Positions 25,374-33,330 of a stretch of 64,000 nt of DNA are shown here, one piece after another; position 1 is the first letter of the stretch, and each line of letters begins with the position of its first letter. Source of the DNA: Microcaldota archaeon (GTDB lineage Archaea; Micrarchaeota; Micrarchaeia; Anstonellales; J096); the NCBI GenBank assembly GCA_015522475.1, contig WAMF01000018.1, forward strand, positions 1 to 64,000, read 5' to 3'. Below the pieces are notes generated by a model. That model was not told the origin of the DNA. It saw only the letters and a program-made list of their open reading frames with translations, and did not search any database. The position numbers and the translations under genes are program-made.

Positions 25374-26009
25374 ATGGGTATTTTAGAAGAAGATGTGAAA
25401 AAACAAGTTAAAGACTTCCTTAAAGACCTTGAAGGAGAGGTAATTATAGGATTTTACAACGTAAAAAACGGTCCATGCGAGTACTGTGGAGCCATAAAAG
25501 AGCTGATAAATGAAGTGGCGGAACTCAACCCAAAGATAAAGGTGGAGATACGCGAGCCAAAGGCTGGCGGCGAGATTGAAGACGCTCCAGTACTTTCAAT
25601 AGAAGGCAAAGTAAAGGGCAAGGTTTTATACTATGGTATTCCTGCAGGCCATGAATTCAGCGCCTTCCTCGGCGCGATTAAGATAGCTGGCTCTGGCAAT
25701 CCAGATATACTGGACGAAGACACAAAGAAAAAAGCTGCCAGCATAAACAAGCCTGTAAGAATTAGGGTATTTGTCACGCCAAGCTGCCCATATTGCCCAA
25801 CAGCTGCGCTTATAGCATACGGATTTGCAGTCGTTAATCCCAACATACGCTCAGAAACAATAGAAGCGCTTGAGTTCAATGAATTAGCCAACAAATATAG
25901 AGTTAGGGCCGTTCCAAAGATTGTGGCCAACGACATCGTCGAGTTTGAAGGGGCTATGCCTCCGGACATTTTCCTAAAGAAGATTATGGATGGCCTTGGA
26001 CTCCAATAA
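25374..26009 (+). CDS. Protein disulfide oxidoreductase (two thioredoxin folds)
   Basis: Archaeal PDO with two tandem thioredoxin/glutaredoxin units, each with an active-site pair: GPCEYCG near residue 35 and PSCPYCP near residue 140. It would form or rearrange disulfides in cytoplasmic proteins, or act as an electron carrier with a thioredoxin reductase. Each unit ends with a cis-Pro strand (DAPVLSIEGK and RAVPKIVAND). The 211-residue length is normal. The track start is a TTG at 25359; ATG 25374 has GGTGAG four nt upstream and is preferred. Confidence 0.92.
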   Translation: MGILEEDVKKQVKDFLKDLEGEVIIGFYNVKNGPCEYCGAIKELINEVAELNPKIKVEIREPKAGGEIEDAPVLSIEGKVKGKVLYYGIPAGHEFSAFLGAIKIAGSGNPDILDEDTKKKAASINKPVRIRVFVTPSCPYCPTAALIAYGFAVVNPNIRSETIEALEFNELANKYRVRAVPKIVANDIVEFEGAMPPDIFLKKIMDGLGLQ

Positions 26010-26294
26010 GGCCAAAAATGGTAGGAAAGGTAAAAGGTTGAAGGCAACGATGGCACCAATATACAGGATATATAAGAACATATGAGTTTAGTTTCCGAGC
26101 TCAACTTGGCATCTTTTTTATTCTCTTTTACTACACTTATTACACTTTCGCCCTTTTTCATCCTTTTCTTTTATTTTTCTATTTGCCGTTTTGTTTTTGC
26201 TTTTTGTTTTTGCTATGCCTATTTAGTTTATTGACCCTCTAGCTTTCTTTTTGACTTTATGTATTTTTCCCTAATTTATCTCCGTCGCGCTGCC
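26010..26294. other. Intergenic, AT-rich convergent region
   Basis: Lies between the converging PDO and corrinoid-transferase genes. T-rich on the plus strand, with repeats of TTTTTG/C words around 26160-26215. No ORF or RNA identified. Confidence 0.4.
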
Positions 26295-26801
26295 CTAGAA
26301 AAAGCGCATCTCGCCCCTCTCTTTTTGGACCTTGTAGGCGTATATGAAAATCACGTCGCTCATCCTGTTAAGGGCTTTAATGAGTGTTGGGTTCGCATGC
26401 TTAGAAGTGCCTTCTTCTCTTTCCTCTTCCTCTTTTAACTCTACAGCTAAGCTCTCCGCTTGCCGTACTTTTGTTCTGGCGAGGTGTATATAAGCGGCTT
26501 TGCCATAAGGCCTCACAAACCGGTGGAGCTCATCCTCTATACCTTTATCAGCAATCTCGTCGAGCCTTTTAAGTACTGCTGGGCTGCTTTTTTCTCCTCC
26601 GCTGACCTCGACTGCTAAAGCAGAGAGCATATCCTCTAGTCCTTCGAGCTCTCTTAAGCCCGTTTCAGCTTCTGCCACAGCTAGAGCAGCTATGGCCTCG
26701 TCGAGGAAACCTAAGAGCTTGACGCGCGTGCTTGCTTTCGAGAGCTTATTGTCCAAAAGTAAGGTATAGCCACTATCACCCTTTTTTGTTGTTACCTTCA
26801 T
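26295..26801 (-). CDS. ATP:corrinoid adenosyltransferase, PduO/MMAB type
   Basis: Transfers the adenosyl group of ATP to cob(I)alamin, the last step in making coenzyme B12. Signature patches: TTKKGDSGYTLLL at the N-terminus (nucleotide-binding), LGFLDEAIAALAVAEA, ARTKVRQAESLAVEL and ALNRMSDVIFIYAYKVQ. Length 168 fits the trimeric helical family. It overlaps the Mrp gene by 4 nt (ATGA), so it belongs to the Fe-S operon. No corrinoid-dependent enzyme is visible in the window. Confidence 0.85.
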   Translation of the reverse strand: MKVTTKKGDSGYTLLLDNKLSKASTRVKLLGFLDEAIAALAVAEAETGLRELEGLEDMLSALAVEVSGGEKSSPAVLKRLDEIADKGIEDELHRFVRPYGKAAYIHLARTKVRQAESLAVELKEEEEREEGTSKHANPTLIKALNRMSDVIFIYAYKVQKERGEMRFF

Positions 26802-27574
26802 GATTTCACCTTCAGAAAAGCAGAGATGCGCGTGACGAGCGCCCTGAATGTAGGTGCTGCTTCTTCCCTAGCAAAAAACAGCTCGCCTTCTTCTACAGCT
26901 TCGGCTATTCCCTTGGCAAGAGGCAGCTCAAAAACTGGAGAGACAAGCTTTTCAATCTCCGCCTTTTTAGATGGGAAAACATCCCCAACAAAGTTCTCAA
27001 CCACTGCCAAAATAGGCAAAGAGAAGCGCTCAGCAAGATCCTTCCCGACAAGCAAATCTTCTATAGCTAGTTTAGAAGGAGCAGTCACAAGTATAAGCGC
27101 ATCTAGGCCTATGTCGTGCATGAGCGTCAGAGGGATGTCGGACGTGCCGGGAGGTAAATCCACGACAACTACATCGCTATGCCATTTAACTCTATAAACG
27201 AGCTGCTCTATAGCTTGTGTCAAAAGAGGACCACGCCATGCCAGACTTTTATTCTGCTGTTTTATCATACCCATACTCACAACTTCAACACCGTTATGCA
27301 CATAAGGATAAATCACATTCTCTTCAGCACTGCCAACGAGTGGCGCATTTATACCCAAGTACGTGGTGACATTCGGAGCATCTATGTCTGCATCCAAGAG
27401 GCCCACTTTTAAGCTCTTGCCAAATATTTCTGGGCTTAACGCCTTGAGGGCATAGGCTAAATTGACGGCTACGACTGTCTTTCCAACACCACCCTTTGCA
27501 CTCCATACACCTATAAACTTAGAGGGCTTTTTCTTCTTTACATCTAGAGGGAGCTTTACATCAATCTTCGCCAT
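26798..27574 (-). CDS. Mrp/Nbp35-type P-loop ATPase, iron-sulfur cluster carrier
   Basis: ParA/MinD-like ATPase that carries and delivers Fe-S clusters. It has the deviant Walker A SAKGGVGKTVVAVNLA, DADIDAPNVTTYLGI, and VVVDLPPGTSDIPLTLM as Walker B with the family PPGT. The 258-residue length is near normal, but the C-terminal CxxC cluster-binding pair of many family members is not seen. It overlaps the MIP18 gene by 14 nt upstream and the corrinoid transferase by 4 nt downstream. Confidence 0.9.
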   Translation of the reverse strand: MAKIDVKLPLDVKKKKPSKFIGVWSAKGGVGKTVVAVNLAYALKALSPEIFGKSLKVGLLDADIDAPNVTTYLGINAPLVGSAEENVIYPYVHNGVEVVSMGMIKQQNKSLAWRGPLLTQAIEQLVYRVKWHSDVVVVDLPPGTSDIPLTLMHDIGLDALILVTAPSKLAIEDLLVGKDLAERFSLPILAVVENFVGDVFPSKKAEIEKLVSPVFELPLAKGIAEAVEEGELFFAREEAAPTFRALVTRISAFLKVKS

Positions 27575-27995
27575 AGTATCCCAACTTCTTCTTTGCCTCG
27601 TCGCTCATCATATTCACATTCCATGGTGGATCCCAAACAAGCTCGACACCAATCTCGTCGAGCTCTTCTATTTTTGATAAAGCCTCCTCCACTTGCCTCA
27701 GCAACACACCTGCATAGGGGCACGTAGGGGTTGTTAGCGTCATTTTAACGGTGGCTTTCCTATTCTTTACGTCGATATCTACACCATAAATAAGGCCCAG
27801 ACCCACAAGATCAACGCCAAGCTCTACATCTTTGACAGAGGCAAGTGCTTTGAGAATAACGTCCTTAAGCTTACCTTTTAACTTGGCTTCATTTTCCTCA
27901 TTAGCTCTACTGTTTCCACTACTTTCCCCTCTTTCTGCATGCTCCTTCTCCCGCTTGAGCTTTTCCTTTGGTTGTTTATTAGCTTGCTCTCCCAT
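27561..27995 (-). CDS. MIP18/SufT family (DUF59) iron-sulfur assembly factor
   Basis: Helps insert Fe-S clusters into target proteins, usually alongside Mrp/Nbp35. The C-terminal 100 residues show VILKALASVKDVELGVDLVG, TLTTPTCPYAGVLL (the conserved Cys) and VELVWDPPWNVNMM, all typical. The track ORF extends to a TTG at 28139; AGGTGA directly upstream of the ATG at 27995 supports the shorter 144-residue form. First gene of the operon MIP18-Mrp-PduO. A CTTTATTAG box at 28143-28151 may be its promoter, with a leader of about 125 nt. Confidence 0.85.
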   Translation of the reverse strand: MGEQANKQPKEKLKREKEHAERGESSGNSRANEENEAKLKGKLKDVILKALASVKDVELGVDLVGLGLIYGVDIDVKNRKATVKMTLTTPTCPYAGVLLRQVEEALSKIEELDEIGVELVWDPPWNVNMMSDEAKKKLGYYGED

Positions 27996-28176
27996 GCACT
28001 TCACCTTGCTTTTCACCCATTTTTTCTTTTTTCTTTTACTTTGGTCCCTTACTTTGTCACCCCTTCCCCTTTTTTGCAGTCTTTGCAAACTACAACTTCG
28101 CCCAGAACAGTTCCAACAAGCTTCAGAGAGGCGCGACAAATAACTAATAAAGCTCAGGCTCAGAGGCAGTAAGTGA

Positions 28177-29706
28177 CTAACTCTTTTTATTGCCTTTCTG
28201 CTTGCCTTTTTTGATTGACGAAGGGCCTTTTTGGCCGCCGCTTTTTTCTTGCGCCTCTATCTTTTCCATTCTCTTCAAGTTCTTGCTTACAGCCTCTTTT
28301 TGCTTAAGTTGTTTGACTACCTGTTTTATATTTGTGTTGGTCGGACCTGCATTTTGGCTCTGCTCCTTCATTAAGGAGAGATCTTGCGTATTTGACTGTG
28401 TGTTTGACTGTGTGCCTGGCCGTGTAGCGGGTTGCGCAACTGATTTGGATTCAGATGTGGTTAATAGAGCTCGACGTTTATTCCCACTATAAAGCCAGTA
28501 AATACCCCCCGAGGTAAAGAGGTTTGAGAAGAGGATGACGAGGACAGTAAACGCTTCCAACAGATCCATATATGGCTTGATAAGCATATTACCGCCGACG
28601 ATATCTGGCAGAATAGTCACAACAACTATAGCTGCTAATCCACGAGGAATCATTACAGCCGCGAACCATGAAACGAACTCGCTGGTAGATGGATAAAGAA
28701 GCTTAAAGATGCCATAACGGACGAGTATAAATAAAATGCTCACGACAATCGAGAGGATGAGCACAGCCCATGAAATGTTATTCAGAGACAAAAGCAAACC
28801 CGTCAGCACAAAGAGGAAGGTACGTATAAAGAATGTTATCTCCATATCAAAATTCTTTATCTCCGCTATAAGCAGCTTGTATATTTCACCCCTAAGACCA
28901 CCCAAGTAAGAAAAATAACGCTCGACGCTGCCGAAGTTGCCTAGGAGGATGCCAAATACAAATATGGCAAAGCCTCCACTACCACCCGTTCTCTGAGTAA
29001 GCACATATAGAAAAAGCATTATAGCTACGGTGAGCATGTATGAGAACTTATGCGTTTCAACTCTACTGAACAGCCATATCCACGACGCAAAACCTATTAA
29101 GCCCATTATAAGCGAGACTGAGATGTAACGAACGATCAGAATTATGGGATCTGTTGCTTGTGGAGAGGCAGAAGAGCCATAAAGCAATATATTAATCGTC
29201 ATAAGCGAAAAAACAACGACAAAGATATCTGTCAGCGTGGATTCTATAGACAACACAGTCTTCGTGTCCTCATCTACATCTGCACCTTCTAGAAGAGCAA
29301 TGACTATAGCTGAGCTCACGCCGCCGACGATGAAGCCTGCTAACAAAGCAACTAAAACGGGTACGTTGAAAAACAAACTGAAAAGGCCTGCAGCGACGCC
29401 GGCTGAGACTAGATACACTAGTGTCGTAAACAGCGTTGCCTTCCCAACCTCCTCTACAATGTTGCTAAGATTCAAACCCAAACCAGCATCGAACAGAAGG
29501 AAGATCAAAGCCAAAGTGGACATGAAAGGGGCTAAAGACCGAATAAGTGAGCCATAATCTGTGTTTACTAGATGGAAGATTGGACCTATAAGCAAGCCGA
29601 AGATAACAAGAACAATCACTTGGCTCAGCTTCGTTTTTTGAAAGATTTCGAGGGCTATGAAGCCAAGAGTGAGTATGAAAGCTATGAGGAAAATCACTTC
29701 CAACAT
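28177..29706 (-). CDS. Cation:proton antiporter (CPA2/Kef-NhaP2-like)
   Basis: Monovalent cation/proton exchanger with about 12 membrane helices over residues 1-415 and a hydrophilic, Gln/Lys/Asn-rich cytoplasmic tail of about 90 residues. Family patches: LLLFDAGLGLNL, GGVSSAIVIALLEG, and SIESTLTDIFVVV where the CPA ND/DD pair appears as TD. ATG 29706 (MLEVIFLIAF) is about 27 nt after TTTTTAA on the minus strand, so I prefer it over the track start at 29730. No KTN/TrkA regulatory domain is present. Confidence 0.88.
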   Translation of the reverse strand: MLEVIFLIAFILTLGFIALEIFQKTKLSQVIVLVIFGLLIGPIFHLVNTDYGSLIRSLAPFMSTLALIFLLFDAGLGLNLSNIVEEVGKATLFTTLVYLVSAGVAAGLFSLFFNVPVLVALLAGFIVGGVSSAIVIALLEGADVDEDTKTVLSIESTLTDIFVVVFSLMTINILLYGSSASPQATDPIILIVRYISVSLIMGLIGFASWIWLFSRVETHKFSYMLTVAIMLFLYVLTQRTGGSGGFAIFVFGILLGNFGSVERYFSYLGGLRGEIYKLLIAEIKNFDMEITFFIRTFLFVLTGLLLSLNNISWAVLILSIVVSILFILVRYGIFKLLYPSTSEFVSWFAAVMIPRGLAAIVVVTILPDIVGGNMLIKPYMDLLEAFTVLVILFSNLFTSGGIYWLYSGNKRRALLTTSESKSVAQPATRPGTQSNTQSNTQDLSLMKEQSQNAGPTNTNIKQVVKQLKQKEAVSKNLKRMEKIEAQEKSGGQKGPSSIKKGKQKGNKKS

Positions 29707-29983
29707 GCTTTTGCCGTTGTCTGCAATCAATTAAAAAGGTTTTGGATTGCTGTTTTGGATTACTGTATTGAAGATATTGGCAGAGTGCTACCGTACTTTA
29801 CTTTACCTTTGGTCTAAACGGGATATAATAAGTACATTGCCACCATCCCCTACATCGTTTTTCGCCTTTCCCCTACTCAACCGCTCAATAAAAGATCAGT
29901 CAATATAACTCACACTCAAGTTCTATAGGGGAACGCCAAAAACTATGAGAGCTTTAAAAATCTTTTTATTCAAAGGAGCATGA
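29707..29983. other. Divergent intergenic region
   Basis: Holds the antiporter TATA box at its left end and a CTTTAAAAATC box (29950-29960) for the TPR-AAA gene at its right end. Nothing else seen. Confidence 0.45.
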
Positions 29984-31648
29984 ATGCCAGGGGCCATTAC
30001 ACCACAGAAAAAGCCGAAGGGCGGGAATTTAGCAGATGCCAAGAAATACTATGACTTAGCTGAAGAGTACTTCGACAGACGCGACTACGAAAAGGCCATA
30101 GAAAATTACAACATGGCTATACTCCTTAATCCCCTTTTCTCAGAGGCATACTTTGGAAGAGCCCTCTCGTACTACAAGCTTAAAGAATATGACAAGGCCA
30201 TAGCAGACTACACAAAGACGCTAGAGCTCGATCCTAAGAATCCCATCATATACAACAACAGAGGAGATTCATATTATAGAAAAGGTGACTTCGTAGCAGC
30301 AATAAAAGACTATGACAAGGCCATCATGCTCAACCCTAACTACATGAAAGCTTATTACAATCGTGGCCTCTGCTATGCGTCTCTCGAGCAATACGACAAA
30401 GCTGTCGAAGATTTTTCAAAGGTCATAGAGCTCCGCCCAGATTTCGCCGAAGCATACCACTTAAGAGGATTAGCCAAGGAGTACAGCGACGATTTAGATG
30501 GGGCAATAGACGATTACAAAAAAGCGCTTGAACTTAAGCCTGATTTGATGGAAGCTAAAGCCCACCTCGACGCCGCAAAGGCCAAACTTGAGCAAGGTGG
30601 AGAAGGTGGAGAAGGCGGCGGCGAAGGCAAAAAGAACCAAATCCAAATGGTAGAAAGGCCCAAGACAAACTTTAAAGATGTAGCGGGCATGGAGAAAATA
30701 AAAGAGAAGATTCGTGAGTCTATAATTTACCCTCTTCAAAATCCAGAGTTGGCTAGAGAATATGGTAAATTTGGTGGTGGGGGTATCCTCCTATATGGAC
30801 CGCCAGGTTGTGGTAAAACATACATCGTCAAAGCAGCAGCAGGCGAAATAGGTTGTGCTTTCATAAATGCCAAGCTCAGTGATTTATTGGATATGTACGT
30901 CGGCAACACCGAGAAGAATATACACAAGGTGTTCGAGCTAGCTAGGAAAAATGCGCCTTCCATCGTGTTCTTCGACGAGATTGATGCTATAGGTGCGAGA
31001 AGAGGTGAAGGACAGCAAAGCCAAGCCATGCGCATGGCTGTCAACCAACTTCTCTACGAAATGGATGGTATAGAAGCCAATAACCAAAATGTTCTTGTCT
31101 TAGCAGCTACCAACGCCCCTTGGGATGTCGATCCGGCCTTGAGAAGAAGTGGCCGTTTCACAGACGCCATATATATACCCGAGCCAGACTTCAAAAGCAG
31201 GCGCGAAATCTTCAGGATCCATTCAAAACACCGCTTTATAGCTAAGCACATAGCATGGAACCGCTTAGCTTTAGCAACCACAGGTTATTCAGCAGCTGAT
31301 ATAAAGGCCATATGCGACGACGCGGCTACATATCCATGGAAGGAAGCACAACTCAAAGGCAAGAAGAGGCCCATAAAAACGGGCGACTTCGTAAGGGCCA
31401 TATGGAAAAGAAAAAGTTCACTGTCTCCCTGGTACGGGCAAGCAAACAAGCAAATAGGTAAACAAGAGGAGGTCTCATGGATCGACGGTAAGAAGCACGT
31501 CCGCTACATAGAGAGTAAGCTTGGTCCCGAAGAGAGAGAGCAATTTGCACCCCTTCTAAAGGAAATAAAGCATAGGAATGGCATTATGTACAAAATAAGC
31601 ACCACCCTTATAAAATACCTTGCGCTTATTTTACCCATTCCGTTCTAA
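29984..31648 (+). CDS. TPR-AAA+ ATPase fusion
   Basis: 554 residues. Residues 17-205 hold about five to six tetratricopeptide repeats (AYFGRALSYYKLKEYDKAI, YNNRGDSYYRKGDFVAAI and so on). After a Gly/Glu-rich linker comes one AAA+ domain of the FtsH/VPS4/Cdc48 classic clade: LLYGPPGCGKTYIVKAAA (Walker A), IVFFDEIDAIGARRG (Walker B), AATNAPWDVDPALRRSGRF (sensor 1 and arginine finger region). A 110-residue C-terminal part ends hydrophobic (YLALILPIPF). The TPRs probably select a substrate or membrane partner. GGAG precedes the ATG. Exact role unknown. Confidence 0.88.
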   Translation: MPGAITPQKKPKGGNLADAKKYYDLAEEYFDRRDYEKAIENYNMAILLNPLFSEAYFGRALSYYKLKEYDKAIADYTKTLELDPKNPIIYNNRGDSYYRKGDFVAAIKDYDKAIMLNPNYMKAYYNRGLCYASLEQYDKAVEDFSKVIELRPDFAEAYHLRGLAKEYSDDLDGAIDDYKKALELKPDLMEAKAHLDAAKAKLEQGGEGGEGGGEGKKNQIQMVERPKTNFKDVAGMEKIKEKIRESIIYPLQNPELAREYGKFGGGGILLYGPPGCGKTYIVKAAAGEIGCAFINAKLSDLLDMYVGNTEKNIHKVFELARKNAPSIVFFDEIDAIGARRGEGQQSQAMRMAVNQLLYEMDGIEANNQNVLVLAATNAPWDVDPALRRSGRFTDAIYIPEPDFKSRREIFRIHSKHRFIAKHIAWNRLALATTGYSAADIKAICDDAATYPWKEAQLKGKKRPIKTGDFVRAIWKRKSSLSPWYGQANKQIGKQEEVSWIDGKKHVRYIESKLGPEEREQFAPLLKEIKHRNGIMYKISTTLIKYLALILPIPF

Positions 31649-31857
31649 GTTGGTCGTCTTTAACATTTTAAACATTTTAAGAAGACTTAAAGATAGGACA
31701 CTTTAAGGACATTTTGGAAAAATTGTTGGTAGAGGCAAAGGTAAAAAAGACAAAAGAGGGCTGAGCAGAACTAGCGCATTTTTAATCGTGGGTCAGGTTT
31801 CTATGCCTTCTATGTTTCCCATTATGTGAGCTTCAATCTTCATTCAGCTCCATTCAG
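31649..31857. other. Convergent intergenic region
   Basis: Between TPR-AAA and the 31858 gene. A/T-rich words such as ACATTTTAAACATTTTAAG occur; no gene seen. Confidence 0.35.
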
Positions 31858-33192
31858 CTATTCACTTATACTCATTTTAGAACGCCTTTCTAATCTAAAA
31901 CGATGAGCATGCTCCCCTAAAAAGATTGCTCTGTATGCTCGTGGGTTCTTCACCTTAAGCACATGTTTTAGGTTATAGTCGGAGAGTTTAAAGCCCTCTT
32001 TATATCGCTGGCTCCTGTCTCTGAGCTTGGATAGGTACATAGATGGTATCTTCAGCATTTTGTGCAGTTTTTCTGGCCAAGGGTAGAGAAGCTCTTTTAA
32101 GGGCAAAAAGACGTGTTCCGCTCCCTTGCTCAAAGCCAAGCGCTCTAAAGCAGTATAACCCTTTTCATCCCTTTGAAGGAGAGCTTTTTCAAGGTAGTCG
32201 CTCGTCGTCATCAAAAGCAACTTTGTCAACGGGATTCTCTCGTATGTTTTTATGATGGCCTCCAAATCCGCGCCCACCTTTAGAAGGTTTACTCTCTTCC
32301 AATCAAGCTCAGCCAAGCCAGAAGACGGCAGAGAAGGAAGGCTTTGTTCTATCAAAGGTTTATTGTTGACAAACCAGCGCAGCCTTACCTGCACATAGGG
32401 GGGATAAACAAATGTATGCTCAGACGTGCGCGCCCACTTCTGCTCGGCTCTATTGAAAAAGAAAGACATTGAACTCCCAAAAGGGGCTGGGGCAAGAGCA
32501 GCTTCTACCTTTTTATAGTGCTCTTCAACAATATCCTTCAGACTTTCGCTCGTAAAGCGGTTCAAGTAGAGGTGATAAAAAGCAAAGAAATTCACATCAA
32601 GAGGTGAGGGCAAAGCAGTGGTTAAAGAGAATAAGAAATTGGCCCGCGAATCTCTAGCAAAAAACAAGTTAAACACTGAATTGTAATATTCTTGAAGTGT
32701 AACATAGTTTTGCGTTAGCGCTGCTTCCAGATTCAGGCCCGCAAAATAAGAGTAAAGTATCGCTAATTTTTCTAGGGTTTCTTTTTCCATCTCTGTAGGC
32801 AGAGAAGGCATTCCTTCTCTCCCTGTACGATAACCCCTACCATTTTCTATTCCGTTCTCCATTTCCTCCAAGTCCATAGGAATAGCAAAATTAAGCCCCA
32901 TGACAATTTCAGAAAACAAGCTCCTTATGAAGGTGGGAAGTTTTCCTACATTGTTAACACGCACATAGACACCCTCGCTGTTCTGCACATAGTAAGGTTG
33001 AGCCCCATCAAGTGCATCTCCTTCAATAACAAAACATTCTTTTGTGCTTCCCCCTCTTGTGCTTCCCTCTTTTCCTTCCATTTCCAGCCCTCGTAGAAAC
33101 TCCTCTTCTGGCAAAAGAGGCTTAGCGCCCGACGATTCCTCAAATCTCATCTTTAGCTCATCTATTACTTTCCTCTTCTCATCATCTTTCAT
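31858..33192 (-). CDS. Uncharacterised 444-residue protein
   Basis: Not recognised. It is soluble with no signal peptide, acidic at the N-terminus (EEEFLRGLEMEGKEG), with a middle part rich in Phe, Tyr and Leu that looks helical, and a basic C-terminus (RFRLERRSKM). No nucleotide-binding or metal motif is evident. The ATG at 33192 is preceded by AGGGTGAT; the track's GTG at 33201 overlaps that site. It is divergent from the giant secreted protein and may belong to the same accessory block. Confidence 0.7.
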   Translation of the reverse strand: MKDDEKRKVIDELKMRFEESSGAKPLLPEEEFLRGLEMEGKEGSTRGGSTKECFVIEGDALDGAQPYYVQNSEGVYVRVNNVGKLPTFIRSLFSEIVMGLNFAIPMDLEEMENGIENGRGYRTGREGMPSLPTEMEKETLEKLAILYSYFAGLNLEAALTQNYVTLQEYYNSVFNLFFARDSRANFLFSLTTALPSPLDVNFFAFYHLYLNRFTSESLKDIVEEHYKKVEAALAPAPFGSSMSFFFNRAEQKWARTSEHTFVYPPYVQVRLRWFVNNKPLIEQSLPSLPSSGLAELDWKRVNLLKVGADLEAIIKTYERIPLTKLLLMTTSDYLEKALLQRDEKGYTALERLALSKGAEHVFLPLKELLYPWPEKLHKMLKIPSMYLSKLRDRSQRYKEGFKLSDYNLKHVLKVKNPRAYRAIFLGEHAHRFRLERRSKMSISE

Positions 33193-33284
33193 GTATATCA
33201 CCCTGAGTAGATACGTCCTATTTCCAATAGCTTCTCCAACAATTCCAACAAACAGTTTAAAAATAATATGGTGTCAAAAAGAGC

Positions 33285-33293
33285 ATATTTAAA
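33285..33293 (+). promoter_or_regulatory. TATA box of the giant secreted protein gene
   Basis: ATATTTAAA is followed at the right distance by a start near 33315 and AGGTG just ahead of the ATG at 33331. A second box, GTTTAAAAAT at 33255-33264, may serve the divergent gene. Confidence 0.45.
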
Positions 33294-33330
33294 AACACAT
33301 CCATCCCTATATTTTCATAGGTGCAAGCCT

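Noticed and set aside
28050-28143. A small protein reading SLKLVGTVLGEVVVCKDCKK upstream of the MIP18 gene
   Set aside because: It has no ATG, GTG or TTG start in frame before stops, and overlaps a promoter-like box. The sequence is suggestive, but not enough to call a gene.
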